This document shows, in pieces, positions 1 to 11,228 of a stretch of DNA of 64,000 bases. Origin of the DNA: CAVWXT01 sp963759115 (GTDB taxonomy: Bacteria; Planctomycetota; Planctomycetia; Pirellulales; Thermoguttaceae); contig CAVWXT010000005.1 in assembly GCA_963759115.1 (NCBI GenBank), positions 1,364,001 through 1,428,000 of the forward strand, in the 5' to 3' direction. The notes beneath the pieces are model-generated. The model ran no database searches. It worked only from the letters and a program-made list of their open reading frames with translations, and was not told the origin of the DNA. Every line of letters starts with the position of its first letter. Position 1 is the first letter of the stretch. A program made the position numbers and the translations under genes.

Positions 1-146
1 AGCGATCCTTCTTCATAACGTCCCGTCAATAAACGGCTTAGGTCGTATGGTCTGGCGATAGCCACTTGGCGGCATACCCTTTGCTCCGCGGTGTTAAGCT
101 TATGCAGGGTGCCAAAACCCTCGTTTGTTTGAGAAAGGAGCAACGA
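1..146. other. Leader region upstream of dnaK
   Basis: No gene is recognised here. The reading frame of dnaK stays open upstream to about position 66, but the strong purine-rich ribosome-binding site at about 133-140 (GAAAGGAG) belongs to the ATG at 147. I looked for a CIRCE operator, the HrcA inverted repeat common before bacterial heat-shock genes, and did not see one. Confidence 0.5.
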
Positions 147-2075
147 ATGGCTGCTGGAGAGAAGATCATCGGAATCGATCTCGGAACCACGAACTCGGTC
201 GTGGCCGTAATGGAAGGTAAGGACGTCAAGGTCATCCCCAATGCGGAGGGGAATCGCCTCACGCCCAGCGTCGTCGCGTTCACCGATAAGGGTGAGACCG
301 TGGTGGGCGAGCCTGCCCGGCGGCAGGCGGTCACCAATCCTACGCGCACCATCTACTCGATCAAGCGTTTCATGGGCCGGCGGCACAACGAAGTGGCCAC
401 GGAAGAGAAAATGGTGCCCTACAAGGTCGTCGGCGGCTCCGACGACTACGTGAAGGTCCGCGTCGGCGACCACGAATACACCCCGCCCGAGATCTCTGCC
501 TACACGCTGCGCAAACTCAAGGAGGCCGCCGAAGCCTACCTGGGCCACAAGGTGAACAAGGCTGTGATCACCGTCCCGGCTTACTTCAACGATGCGCAGC
601 GCCAGGCGACCAAGGATGCCGGACAGATTGCCGGACTCGAGGTGGCGCGGATCATCAACGAGCCGACGGCCGCCTCGCTGGCGTATGGCCTCGACAAGAA
701 GAAGAACGAGAAGATCGTCGTCTTCGACCTTGGCGGCGGCACCTTTGACGTTTCCGTATTGGAGGTTGCCGACGGCGTGTTCCGCGTCATCAGCACCAAC
801 GGCGACACCCACCTCGGCGGCGACGACTTCGACCAGATGCTGGTGAACTACGTGGCCGACGAGTTCAAGAAGCAGTACGGGATCGACCTGCGCAAGGACA
901 CGATGGCGTTGCAGCGGCTCCAGGAGGCCTGCGAGAAGGCCAAGAAGGAACTAAGTTCGGCCCAGTCGACCGACATCAACCTGCCCTTCATCACGGCCGA
1001 CGCCACGGGGCCCAAGCACTTGCAGATGACCATCACCCGCGCCAAGCTCGAACAACTGATCGACCACTTGATCGAGCGGACTCGCGGGCCGGTGCAGCAG
1101 GCCATGAAGGACGCCCACTTCACCCCCCGCGACATCGACGAAGTCGTGCTGGTGGGCGGCTCGACGCGCGTGCCCAAGGTCCAGCAAGTGGTGAAGGAGA
1201 TGTTCGACGGCAAGGAGCCGCACAAGGGGGTCAACCCCGACGAGGTCGTGGCCGTAGGGGCCGCCATCCAAGGCGGCGTGCTGGCCGGCGACGTTCACGA
1301 CGTGCTCTTGTTGGACGTGACGCCACTGTCGTTGGGCATCGAAACCCTTGGCGGCATCATGACCAAGTTGGTCGAGAAGAATACCACCATCCCCACCGAG
1401 CGCAAGCAAATCTTCAGCACGGCCGACGACAATCAGACGGCCGTGACGGTGAAGGTCTACCAGGGCGAGCGCCAGATGGCCGGCGACAACCGGTTGCTGG
1501 GCCAGTTCAACCTGGAAGGCATTCCCCCGGCCCCGCGCGGCATGCCGCAGATCGAGGTCAAGTTCGACATCGACGCCAACGGCATCCTCAACGTCTCGGC
1601 CAAGGACCTTGGCACTGGCAAAGAGCAGACCGTCCGCATCGAGCAATCCAGCGGCCTCTCGGATGACGAGATTGAAAAGATGAGCAAGGACGCCGCGTCG
1701 CACGCCGAGGAGGACAAACGCAAGCGGGCGCTGGCCGAGCAGCGCAACCAGGCCGACTCGATGTGCTGGCAACTCGAAAAGCTCATCAAGGAGCACGAGG
1801 CGAAGCTCAACCCGGCCGACAAGGAGGCGGTGAGCAAGGCCATCGAGAAGACCCGCGAGGCGGCCAAGAGCGACGACCTCGACCGGATCAAGGCGGCGGT
1901 CCACGAGTTGGAGCAGGCCTCGCACGCCTTGAGCAAGACGCTTTACGAGAAGGCCGGCCCGCAGGCGGCCCCCGGCGCTGCTCCGGGTGCCGGAGCGGGT
2001 CCAAAGCCAGGGGCCTCTGCTCCCTCCGGCGGCGAAGACGAGGCCATTGACGCGGAGTTCGAGGTGAAGGAGTAG
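147..2075 (+). CDS. dnaK: Hsp70 chaperone DnaK
   Basis: This is the cytoplasmic Hsp70 chaperone, an ATP-driven protein-folding machine working with DnaJ and GrpE, neither of which is in the window. The 642-residue length is normal. The N-terminal phosphate-binding loop IGIDLGTTNS is at about residues 7-16, followed by VPAYFNDAQR and the second phosphate loop DLGGGTFDVS. The interdomain linker LLLDVTPLSLGIETLGG leads into the substrate-binding domain. The tail is Gly/Ala/Pro-rich and ends in EAIDAEFEVKE, close to the usual DnaK C-terminus. ATG 147 is chosen because Hsp70 homology starts there and GAAAGGAG lies just upstream. The gene is intact, in contrast with the broken genes further on. Confidence 0.98.
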   Translation: MAAGEKIIGIDLGTTNSVVAVMEGKDVKVIPNAEGNRLTPSVVAFTDKGETVVGEPARRQAVTNPTRTIYSIKRFMGRRHNEVATEEKMVPYKVVGGSDDYVKVRVGDHEYTPPEISAYTLRKLKEAAEAYLGHKVNKAVITVPAYFNDAQRQATKDAGQIAGLEVARIINEPTAASLAYGLDKKKNEKIVVFDLGGGTFDVSVLEVADGVFRVISTNGDTHLGGDDFDQMLVNYVADEFKKQYGIDLRKDTMALQRLQEACEKAKKELSSAQSTDINLPFITADATGPKHLQMTITRAKLEQLIDHLIERTRGPVQQAMKDAHFTPRDIDEVVLVGGSTRVPKVQQVVKEMFDGKEPHKGVNPDEVVAVGAAIQGGVLAGDVHDVLLLDVTPLSLGIETLGGIMTKLVEKNTTIPTERKQIFSTADDNQTAVTVKVYQGERQMAGDNRLLGQFNLEGIPPAPRGMPQIEVKFDIDANGILNVSAKDLGTGKEQTVRIEQSSGLSDDEIEKMSKDAASHAEEDKRKRALAEQRNQADSMCWQLEKLIKEHEAKLNPADKEAVSKAIEKTREAAKSDDLDRIKAAVHELEQASHALSKTLYEKAGPQAAPGAAPGAGAGPKPGASAPSGGEDEAIDAEFEVKE

Positions 2076-2091
2076 CGGCGTGATGTCCGGT

Positions 2092-2228
2092 CTCCTCTCC
2101 CTCTGGGAGAGGGTTAGTAGCCTGTTGAAAAAGGGGACTGGCTCCGAACCGGCCGATGTGAATGCCGCGAAAAACAGTGGTCGTGAGGTGCCTGTCCCCT
2201 TTTTTCAACGGGCTGCTAGGGTGAGGGC
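2092..2228. repeat. Palindromic repeat (family P1), split by an insertion
   Basis: A copy of the dispersed palindrome whose core is CTCTCCC-(N)4-GGGAGAGGG followed by TTAGGGTGAGGGC. The hairpin arm is at 2092-2117 and the trailing GGTGAGGGC at 2220-2228. Between them sits a separate element (2115-2219). Other copies of the family are at 2238, 2705, 3244, 16263, 35746 and 51787. Confidence 0.8.
2115..2219. mobile_element. MITE-like inverted-repeat element nested in a P1 palindrome
   Basis: About 100 bp with long imperfect terminal inverted repeats. The left end reads TAGCCTGTTGAAAAAGGGGAC with one base left off here, and the right end is its near-perfect reverse complement. TAG occurs at both borders (2115-2117 and 2217-2219), and removing the element restores a standard P1 palindrome, so this looks like a real insertion with a 2-3 bp target duplication. 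Its GGGGAC ends resemble the family also present at 45.3, 54.9, 58.5 and 62.1 kb. Confidence 0.7.
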
Positions 2229-2237
2229 GGCGTTGTG

Positions 2238-2274
2238 GTCCCCTCGCCCTCCGGGAGAGGGCTAGGGTGAGGGC
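2238..2274. repeat. P1 palindromic repeat, copy upstream of the DUF559 gene
   Basis: Core CCCTCGCCCTCCGGGAGAGGG, one base trimmed in quoting, then CTAGGGTGAGGGC. It has the same orientation as the copy at 2705-2741, so the nuclease gene lies between two direct copies. Confidence 0.8.
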
Positions 2275-2288
2275 TTGGTGACTGAGGG

Positions 2289-2702
2289 TTGTGGCGGCGA
2301 GTCGCTTTGCGACCGACGGTGATTCCTGTGGGGAAGAAGCAGTATCCGTCGAAGCACATGATCGATCGCGCCCGCGACCTGCGCCAAACAGAGACTCCGC
2401 CCGAGCAACTCCTCTGGCTGGCTCTGCGCAACGGACAAATCGGCGGATTGAAGTTCCGCCGCCAGCATCCGATTGGTCCGTATGTGGTTGATTTCTACTG
2501 CCACGGCGCAAGGCTTGTCGTTGAAGTCGATGGCATGAGCCACGATGACAAGATTGTGCAGGACGTAGCGAAGACGAAACATATCGAGACGCAAGGGCTT
2601 CGCGTACTTCGTGTGATGAACGAAGACGTGATGCGTGATCTTGATGCGGTTACTCGCGAGATTGCGCAGTTTGGGCGGCGTGCCGTGGGATTAGGTTTGT
2701 GA
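2289..2702 (+). CDS. DUF559 endonuclease-like protein
   Basis: A small protein of the DUF559 family (PF04480), related to very-short-patch-repair and other PD-(D/E)XK nucleases. Visible family features are the opening RARDLRQTETPPEQLLW, the helix-strand LKFRRQHPIGPYVVDFYC, and the acidic strand LVVEVDGMSHD, where VEVDG holds the metal-binding Asp/Glu. It ends with the usual LRVLRVMNEDVMRDLDAV. The open frame starts at TTG 2289, while ATG 2358 (MIDRARDLRQ) starts exactly at the conserved domain and may be the true start. The gene is bracketed by direct P1 palindromes at 2238 and 2705. The cellular role of DUF559 proteins is unknown; nuclease activity is inferred from the fold family. Confidence 0.88.
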   Translation: MWRRVALRPTVIPVGKKQYPSKHMIDRARDLRQTETPPEQLLWLALRNGQIGGLKFRRQHPIGPYVVDFYCHGARLVVEVDGMSHDDKIVQDVAKTKHIETQGLRVLRVMNEDVMRDLDAVTREIAQFGRRAVGLGL

Positions 2703-2704
2703 TG

Positions 2705-2741
2705 GTCCCCTCTCCCTGTGGGAGAGAGTTAGGGTGAGGGC
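2705..2741. repeat. P1 palindromic repeat, copy downstream of the DUF559 gene
   Basis: CCCCTCTCCCTGTGGGAGAG followed by AGTTAGGGTGAGGG. It begins three bases after the DUF559 stop codon, so the stop and the repeat nearly touch. Confidence 0.8.
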
Positions 2742-2785
2742 AGGTGCCGCACGTTCCACGCGGCACTGCGGCACGGGAGGCGAGA

Positions 2786-3199
2786 ATGAACGAATTGAGA
2801 GAGTTATTGCATTCTCTGGCAAAGAGATTCACCAGGAGCCCAGTTGAGATAGTGGGGGGAACGCACCTCAAGACTGTGAAGAGCACTTCCGATTCCGGTC
2901 TTCAGGTTACGGTTCGGATCAGCATAGACAAATATGAATCGCTGTACACTGCATGCCAAATCGACAACCTCTTGCGTGAGTTGGAGAAGGAATACAGTCC
3001 AGATCTCGGTATTTGGCGTGATCTGAAGTACATTTACTTTTCTAGGTTCATCAACGAAGGTGGGCCGTGGGTTGAAGAGCTGTCCCCCGGAGTCAGATTC
3101 ATTTATGAGGTGGGTAAACCAATCGTCGGCCAAATTGACCGCGATGCGCAACAACGCATGCGGGAGTCGAAGGATCGATCTGCAGGAGAGCAGGGCTAA
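2786..3199 (+). CDS. Small protein of unknown function
   Basis: A 137-residue soluble protein starting MNELRELLHSLAKRF. I do not recognise the family. It has no signal peptide or membrane segment, alternating charged helices, and a pattern reminiscent of a compact alpha/beta domain (RISIDKYESLY, then DLKYIYFSRF). ATG 2786 is chosen over the earlier open frame at 2744 because GGGAGG sits at 2775-2780. The base composition is visibly lower in GC than the flanking dnaK and clpB genes, and the gene lies between two P1 palindromes (2705 and 3244). This would fit acquisition together with the nuclease gene, but that is only inference. Confidence 0.6.
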   Translation: MNELRELLHSLAKRFTRSPVEIVGGTHLKTVKSTSDSGLQVTVRISIDKYESLYTACQIDNLLRELEKEYSPDLGIWRDLKYIYFSRFINEGGPWVEELSPGVRFIYEVGKPIVGQIDRDAQQRMRESKDRSAGEQG

Positions 3200-3243
3200 G
3201 ATGGTTAAATGCTTGGTGAACCGATCGAAGTCGGTCAGCCCTT

Positions 3244-3281
3244 CACCCTCACCCTAACCCTCTCCCGGAGGGCGAGGGGAC
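3244..3281. repeat. P1 palindromic repeat, inverted copy before clpB
   Basis: CCCTCACCCTAACCCTCTCC followed by CGGAGGGCGAGGGGA, inverted relative to the copies at 2238 and 2705. It ends about 14 bases before the clpB start and just upstream of its GGAAGGAA ribosome-binding site, so it forms part of the clpB leader. Confidence 0.8.
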
Positions 3282-3295
3282 CGGAAGGAACAATC

Positions 3296-5923
<2,628 letters not shown>

Positions 5924-5971
5924 CACTGGGAAGCCATCTTCCCGAAGGCCATATACCGGCCCGCCGGACGA

Positions 5972-5980
5972 TGCTATAAT
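5972..5980 (+). promoter_or_regulatory. Possible extended -10 promoter for the antitoxin gene
   Basis: TGCTATAAT is an exact extended -10 element (TGn followed by TATAAT), 35 bases before the GTG start at 6016. No convincing -35 box is seen, which is usual for extended -10 promoters. Weak evidence on its own. Confidence 0.4.
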
Positions 5981-6015
5981 GATCTTGTTGGGATCGAATC
6001 ACAGGGAGAAGCCGC

Positions 6016-6262
6016 GTGACGATCAGCATTCAACTTGAGCCGGAGATCGAGACGAGCCTTTTGGCGCGCACACGCGCACGGTATGACGTTGGATGCCTAT
6101 GTTCAGTCTCTGATCGAGGCCGCAGCGACCGAGCCAGAATCGGCCGCAATGTCCCTAGAGGAGTTTGACACCGCCCTTGACGAATTGTCAGAAGGCTCGG
6201 AGAATTGGCCGGTCCTCCCGCCGGAGGCGTACACCCGCGAGGGAATCTACGGAAGCGCCTGA
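6016..6262 (+). CDS. VapB-like antitoxin, frameshifted
   Basis: The start GTG 6016 gives TISIQLEPEIETSLLART. After a change of frame near 6075 the sequence continues AHGMTLDAYVQSLIEAAA and ends EGIYGSA. Together these make a ribbon-helix-helix antitoxin of the type that precedes PIN-domain toxins; LEPEIE...L..RA...G.SLDAYV is a familiar pattern. The C-terminal tail is acidic, as expected for a toxin-binding part. The stop codon overlaps the next start (TGATG at 6260-6264), as in intact operons. The frame break may be a sequence error or decay; the partner toxin is certainly damaged, which favours decay. Confidence 0.6.
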
Positions 6263-6432
6263 TGGCCTATCTGGCCAGCGTTCAAGTTCACGATGCCCGA
6301 CTGGTTGCCGCGATGCGGGTCCATGGGCTGGACCATCTTCTGACCTTCAACGTTGCCGATTTCAACCGCTACCTGGGAATCGTCGCCGTTGATCCTCAGG
6401 ACGCCGCTCGACCAGTCGTCCCACAGGAGTAG
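6262..6432 (+). pseudogene. Truncated VapC-like PIN toxin, C-terminal fragment
   Basis: The frame starting MAYLASVQVHDARLVAAM continues HGLDHLLTFNVADFNRYLGI and ends at 6432. This is the C-terminal third of a PIN-domain ribonuclease, with the late acidic catalytic residues (HDARL and NVADF). The N-terminal part, including the first catalytic Asp of the usual LDTNVLLR motif, is absent: the antitoxin stop is followed directly by the C-terminal segment. About 90 residues appear to have been deleted cleanly, leaving a toxin that should be inactive. Confidence 0.75.
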
Positions 6433-7116
6433 CCGACTCTCAGTAATCGCTTTGGCCCGACAGGCCATATCGTGTAAGAGCGAAATCCTGCCGCGTCTTT
6501 CGCCCTTCGCGTGGAATCGGCCCCAGAAGCCCCCAAGACCCGGACTGTCGACCGTGCCCCCCCACGCGAGGCAACAGACCATTGCGCCGGCTACCTCAAC
6601 GGTCACGTCGTCAGGAATGAGCGGGGGCACATAACTCCCCCCCATTAGATGATGACAATGGCATTTCCTTGACAACTCGTTCGAGTTCGATCAAGCTGAA
6701 ATGGTTGAACATAGCGTCTTTCGACAACACCTGCCGTGGCGGTGTGCCAACAGTGGGAGTTTGTTTCTTGGGGGGACCGCTAACGCAGCTAACCGGCCTG
6801 ATCGCAGTCGTGCCCGTGGTTAGCAGGAGCGCCATTGCCTTTTTGGGCCTGGACGTCCTGCTGGCCGACGGCCAGTTGCAGTCTCACCGTTGGCAGGCCA
6901 CGTCGAGGGCGGAGATGAGGCGTTTTTGCAGCATGGGTGTTGCCAAGAGGGCGCGTAGCCGGTTGGATGTTCCTTCCCCGAATACCTAACATGCGTTGGA
7001 ATCGGCGGATGCAGCGGGAAGACCTCTTAGGATGGGATTTGGCACACCTTTTGCTCCCCTTCGGTCCCATCGCCCGCGACTACGGCGGGGTGCGGTAAAC
7101 CTTGGAAACGGCAACT
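6433..7116. other. Intergenic stretch without a recognisable gene
   Basis: About 680 bases between the toxin remnant and the exosortase. Short open frames exist on both strands but none shows a family motif, and their overlaps look random. No strong hairpin or repeat copy was recognised. It may hold the promoter of the exopolysaccharide cluster, but no clear -35/-10 pair could be assigned. Confidence 0.45.
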
Positions 7117-8076
7117 ATGGCAGAAACGTCCCTCCGCGAAGAGCTAGCTCGTCTGCTTCCGGCACGCCGCGTGCAATTGGCTTGGCTCGTGCTGGCGGTG
7201 GTCTTCGCGTGGTTCCACTGGTCTTCGATCGAGCCTGTTGGTCAGGACATGGAAGCAAGAGGACTACCAGCACGGGTTCTTCGTGCCCCTTTTCTCGCTG
7301 TTCCTGTTGTGGTTCCGCCGCGACATGATCCCGCAGAGTTTGGGACGTGGGAGTCTGTGGGGACTGCCGTTCTTCGGCCTTTGGGCCCTGATGCGGGGGG
7401 CGGCGATCTACTACAACTACGGGACCCTGCCCGAACTGTCGATGCTTCCGTTCTTTGTCGGCGTGGCGCTCTTCGCGGGCGGATGGCAAGGATTGCGTTG
7501 GGCATGGCCGGCCATCCTGTTCCTCGTCTTCATGCTGCCATTGCCGGGGGCGGTGCAGGATTTTTCGCGGGAACAGTTGCAGTTACTGGCCACCAAGTCC
7601 AGCGAATACGTCATTCAAACGTTGGGTATTCCGGCGATTGCCGAGGGCAATGTAATTCAGTTGTCGGAGCACACGCTGGAAGTAGCGCGGCCTGTAGTGG
7701 GCTGCGGATGATGATGTTGTTCTTCGCCATCTGCGTGGGCGCGGCGTTTGTCGTGCAGCGGCCCTTGTGGGAGAAAATCGTGATGGTCGCCAGCGCGGCC
7801 CCCATCGCCGTCATGGCGAACGTGGCGCGGATTGTCCTGACGGCAGTGTTTTCCTCGTTGGTCAGCGCCGAGGCGGCCGAGGAAGTCATGCACGACATGG
7901 CGGGCCTGCTCATGATGCCCATCGGATTGGGGCTGTTGTGGGCGGAAATGACGCTGCTGTCGAAGTTGATGGTCACGCCCTTGTCGGGCAAGCCTTTGGT
8001 CGCGCACCGAGTCGTGGCGGGGGAGACGGTCGAGGCTGCTGCAGAGCGGGGCCTCCCGAGAAAGCGGCTACGTTAG
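7117..8076 (+). CDS. Exosortase (transpeptidase), two frame breaks
   Basis: An integral membrane cysteine transpeptidase that processes proteins with PEP-CTERM-like sorting signals and is usually encoded with exopolysaccharide genes. The reading frame has to be stitched: start MAETSLREELARLL, then after a shift near 7240 VRTWKQEDYQHGFFVPLF, and after a shift near 7690 CSGLRMMMLFFAICVG. The three conserved catalytic residues are visible: Cys in ACSGLR, Arg in MANVARIVLT, and His in VMHDMAGLLMMP. Hydrophobic segments fill the length, consistent with about eight membrane passes. The first break is repaired by removing one base, the second by adding one. EpsI follows two genes downstream, a common partner arrangement. 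No target protein with an obvious sorting tail lies in this window. Confidence 0.85.
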   Translation: MAETSLREELARLLPARRVQLAWLVLAVVFAWFHWSSIEPVGQDMEARGLPARVLRAPFLAVPVVVPPRHDPAEFGTWESVGTAVLRPLGPDAGGGDLLQLRDPARTVDASVLCRRGALRGRMARIALGMAGHPVPRLHAAIAGGGAGFFAGTVAVTGHQVQRIRHSNVGYSGDCRGQCNSVVGAHAGSSAACSGLRMMMLFFAICVGAAFVVQRPLWEKIVMVASAAPIAVMANVARIVLTAVFSSLVSAEAAEEVMHDMAGLLMMPIGLGLLWAEMTLLSKLMVTPLSGKPLVAHRVVAGETVEAAAERGLPRKRLR

Positions 8077-8137
8077 AAAGTGTAACGCCGGCGCCTGAAC
8101 GCGGCTGCCGGTCTCTTCATCGCAACAGAGGTACGCA

Positions 8138-10408
8138 ATGGCAAACGACGAAACCTTGTCGACCAATGGGCGAGACGATTCACCGTCGGGGGCAATGTTC
8201 CCCGTCAACCCCGCCGCACTCGCCGGCGGCGCGTGGAACAGTCCGTCCCTTTTCGCGCCGCCGGCGGGGGCGGCGATGCCCGACCTGACGGCCTTCTTGC
8301 ACGCCTTCCGGCGTCACTGGGTGCTGTCGTTGTTTTCGGGACTGGCGTTGTCGGCGATTGCCGGCCTGGGGGCCTGGTATTTCTGCGTCGATAAGTACAC
8401 GGCAACGGCCGCCATCAAGGTGTACATGCAGACCAGCGCGATTCTCCCCAGCAGCGAGAACCTGGCGACCGATCGGGACCGCTTCGAGATCTATCGGAAC
8501 AGCCAAAGACAATATTTGCTCCAGCCCTCGGTAATGACTGCCGCGCTCCGCGATCCGAAAGTGGCCGAACTTCGTTGGGTCAGGGACCGAGAGGGCAAGG
8601 ACCCGCCCGGTCAACTAGCGCGACAATTGACCGTCAGTTTTCCCGACCGGGCGGAGGTGATGACGGTGGAATTGACCCTCCCGGATAAAGACGAGGCGGC
8701 AAAACTCGTGAACGCCGTGGTCAACGCCTACATGACGAACGTGGTCGACGCCGATCCTTCTTCACAGACTAAGAAGCGGGAACGCCTCAGGGACTTGGAG
8801 GACGTCTTCACCGCCAAGGTGACCGCACTCCGCGACAAGCGAAGGGAATTGAGCCAGCGAGCCAAGGACCTGGGGACCACGGAACAGGAAGCACTGACGC
8901 TGCGGCAAAAGCTGCTTCTCGATGAACTGGGGCTCTACCGGCAGGAGAAAGCGCGAATCCAGTTCGAGGCGAGAAAAGCGGAGAAGGAATGGGAGGAACA
9001 GAATAACCTGTTGGATCACATCGACGAACTCGACATCGCCGACACCGAGGTGGATTCCCTCGTACAGTCCGATCCGGTGGCCAGGCAGCTCTTCATCGAA
9101 TTGGGCTGGCGAGCGATCAATCAGGCCAACAACAGCAACCGCGTCCGCGAAGGGCACATGTCCAGTTTCCTCGACCGTTATGAGCAGGACCGCAAGATGC
9201 TCGAAGAACGGTACTATGCGCGACGTCAAAAGCTCGCGGACGTGGTCCGGGAAAGGAAACGGACGCTCATCAAAGCCGAGGTCGACAAATTGGCGGCTTC
9301 CGTGAAGGTCATGAAGGAACAGGAGAGAGACGTTCAGAATCAAGTCGACCGCAAGCAGGAAGAGGCCGACAAGTTCGGCGGCTCAGCCCCCGACGTGGAA
9401 ATGCTGCGGGCCGAAATCAAGAATCTCGATGCCGCGCTGGCGGCGATCACGGCCGAAAAGGAGAAACTGAGCGTCGAAATCAGTAACCCGAGACAGCGCA
9501 TCGAAAAGATGCAATCGGAGGTGCTGCCGCCCGAACTGCCGTCGAACACGCTGTGGCGCATGCTAGCGATCGTTGCGGCGGCGTTGGCCGGGTTCTGTTG
9601 CCCGGCCGCCGTCGTCACCCTCTGGGACACCCGCGCCAAACGAATCAACAGTTGCGCCGACGTGTCGAAGGGGCTCCGGTTGCCGGTGATCGGCTCGATG
9701 CCGCTGATTCCGGCGCGGGTGATTCGTCAGCTGGGATCGCCGTCGAAGCGAACACCAGGCGTGGCACGTGCGGTTGACGGAATCGGTGGACGGAATCGCC
9801 GCCCGCGTGCTTCGCAAGGCCGAACCGGAGCAATGCCGCGTGATCATGGTCTCCAGTGCCGACGGGCGGCGAAGGGAAGACCACGCTGGCCACGCAGTTG
9901 GCGTTGAGTCTGGCGCGGGCGGGACGGCGCACGGTGCTGGTCGACTTCGATTTGCGGCGCCCGGCCTTCGACGAAGTGTTCGGCTTGCCGCTGGAGCCGG
10001 GCGTGTGCGAAGTGTTGCGGCAGCAGAACGCGGTTTCCGACGTGGTGCACCCCACCAGCAACGAGAACTCTGGCCGTGGTTACGGCGGGGCGTTGGGACC
10101 GGCCGACCTTGGCCTCGCTGTCCAACGGCTCGGCGGCCGCCATGTTCAAGCAACTCCGCGAGGAGTACGACTTCGTGGTGGTCGACACCAGCCCCATTCT
10201 GCCCGTGGCCGATGCCCGCTTCGTCAGCCAGCACGTCGACTCGGTCGTCCTTTCCGTGTTCCGCGACATCAGCCAAGCCCCGAAGATCCAGGCGGCCTGC
10301 GAAATCCTGGCGGCCTTCGGCGTGCGCACCGTGGAAGCCGTGGTCACCGGTCCGAACGATCACGTGTACGGCCGACACCGCGGGTACGAGTCCACCATTT
10401 CCGCCTAA
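8138..10408 (+). CDS. Wzc-like chain-length determinant with BY-type tyrosine kinase, frameshifted
   Basis: Inner-membrane regulator of polysaccharide chain length and export. The N-terminal part has a membrane segment (WVLSLFSGLALSAIAGLGAW) and a Wzz domain, then a long periplasmic coiled coil, about residues 200-440, rich in Glu/Lys/Arg. A second membrane segment follows (MLAIVAAALAGFCCPAAVV). Three single-base insertions near 9751, 9860 and 10071 break the rest. Once stitched it reads VIMVSSATGGEGKTTLATQL (Walker A), VLVDFDLRRPAFDEVFG (Walker A') and YDFVVVDTSPIL (Walker B), the signature of bacterial tyrosine kinases. The Tyr-rich tail typical of Wzc is reduced to VYGRHRGYEST. Together about 756 residues. 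Confidence 0.85.
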
Positions 10409-10423
10409 CGGCGGACACGAGCC

Positions 10424-11105
10424 ATGCACGGTGTTGCCCTTCGCATCGTATCTGATTGTCGCGATTGTCGTGGTCGCCTATGGCGTCAGCCGCTGGTTGC
10501 AGTTCGCCATCGGAGCCGCCCGAAGTGGAAATGCCCGACTGGACTTGCGCGACATGCCCCTCCAACTCGGCAACTGGCACGGCGAAGAGCGCCGAGATGG
10601 ATCCGAAGATCGCCGCGGCCACCGGCGCGACGGAGATCGTGAACCGCACCTACCAAGACGAATCGGGGCACGTCGTCCTGACCTTGCACACGGCCATGTT
10701 CAAGGACCCTGCCGCCGGCGTATATCACAGTCCTTTGAATTGCTACCGCGCCAACGGATGGAAGAAACTGAGTGAGACGATCGAAAATGTGACGGTTGCC
10801 GGGTGCCTTGACGATTGCCGTAAGTATAGTGACTTGGGAGAAGGACGAGGGAGAAAAGTTCCTGGTCGTCTACTGGTATCAGTTGGGGAACCACGTCCTG
10901 TACGGCCGGTTCGACTTGGGCAAGATCCGCTGGGCAATGCGGGGCCAGCCGAAATGGCCCGCACTCTGCAAGGTGATGGTGCAGATTCCCTTGGCCGAAG
11001 CGGCAAGACGCACGAGCTGGTCTCGTAGCCTTCACGAAGGAGGTCGGCAACTGGTTGAACCAGCCGGAGCATCAGAAGTACCTGGCGCAGTGGAACGATA
11101 TTTGA
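10424..11105 (+). CDS. EpsI-type exosortase-associated protein, frameshifted
   Basis: EpsI proteins accompany exosortases, sometimes fused to them, and are secreted or membrane-anchored. After an N-terminal membrane segment (LPFASYLIVAIVVVAYGVSR) comes the family pattern LRDMPLQLGNWHGEE, then RTYQDESGHVVLTLHTAMFK and GVYHSPLNCYRANGW, where the HSP..C motif is the most conserved part. The end reads FTKEVGNWLNQPEHQKYL. At least four single-base shifts (near 10433, 10590, 10798 and 11026) must be corrected. It starts 15 bases after the kinase gene and belongs to the same transcription unit. Confidence 0.8.
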
Positions 11106-11228
11106 CGATTTTGTCGCCGTCGGCTAGGATGGGGGGCGGGTGCGAGTACGAGGTTCTCGGACAACCGGCATGACGGCGGGCTGCGTTCGTCTGGATCTAA
11201 CGCTGTCACAGACAAGGCGAGCACCTTC

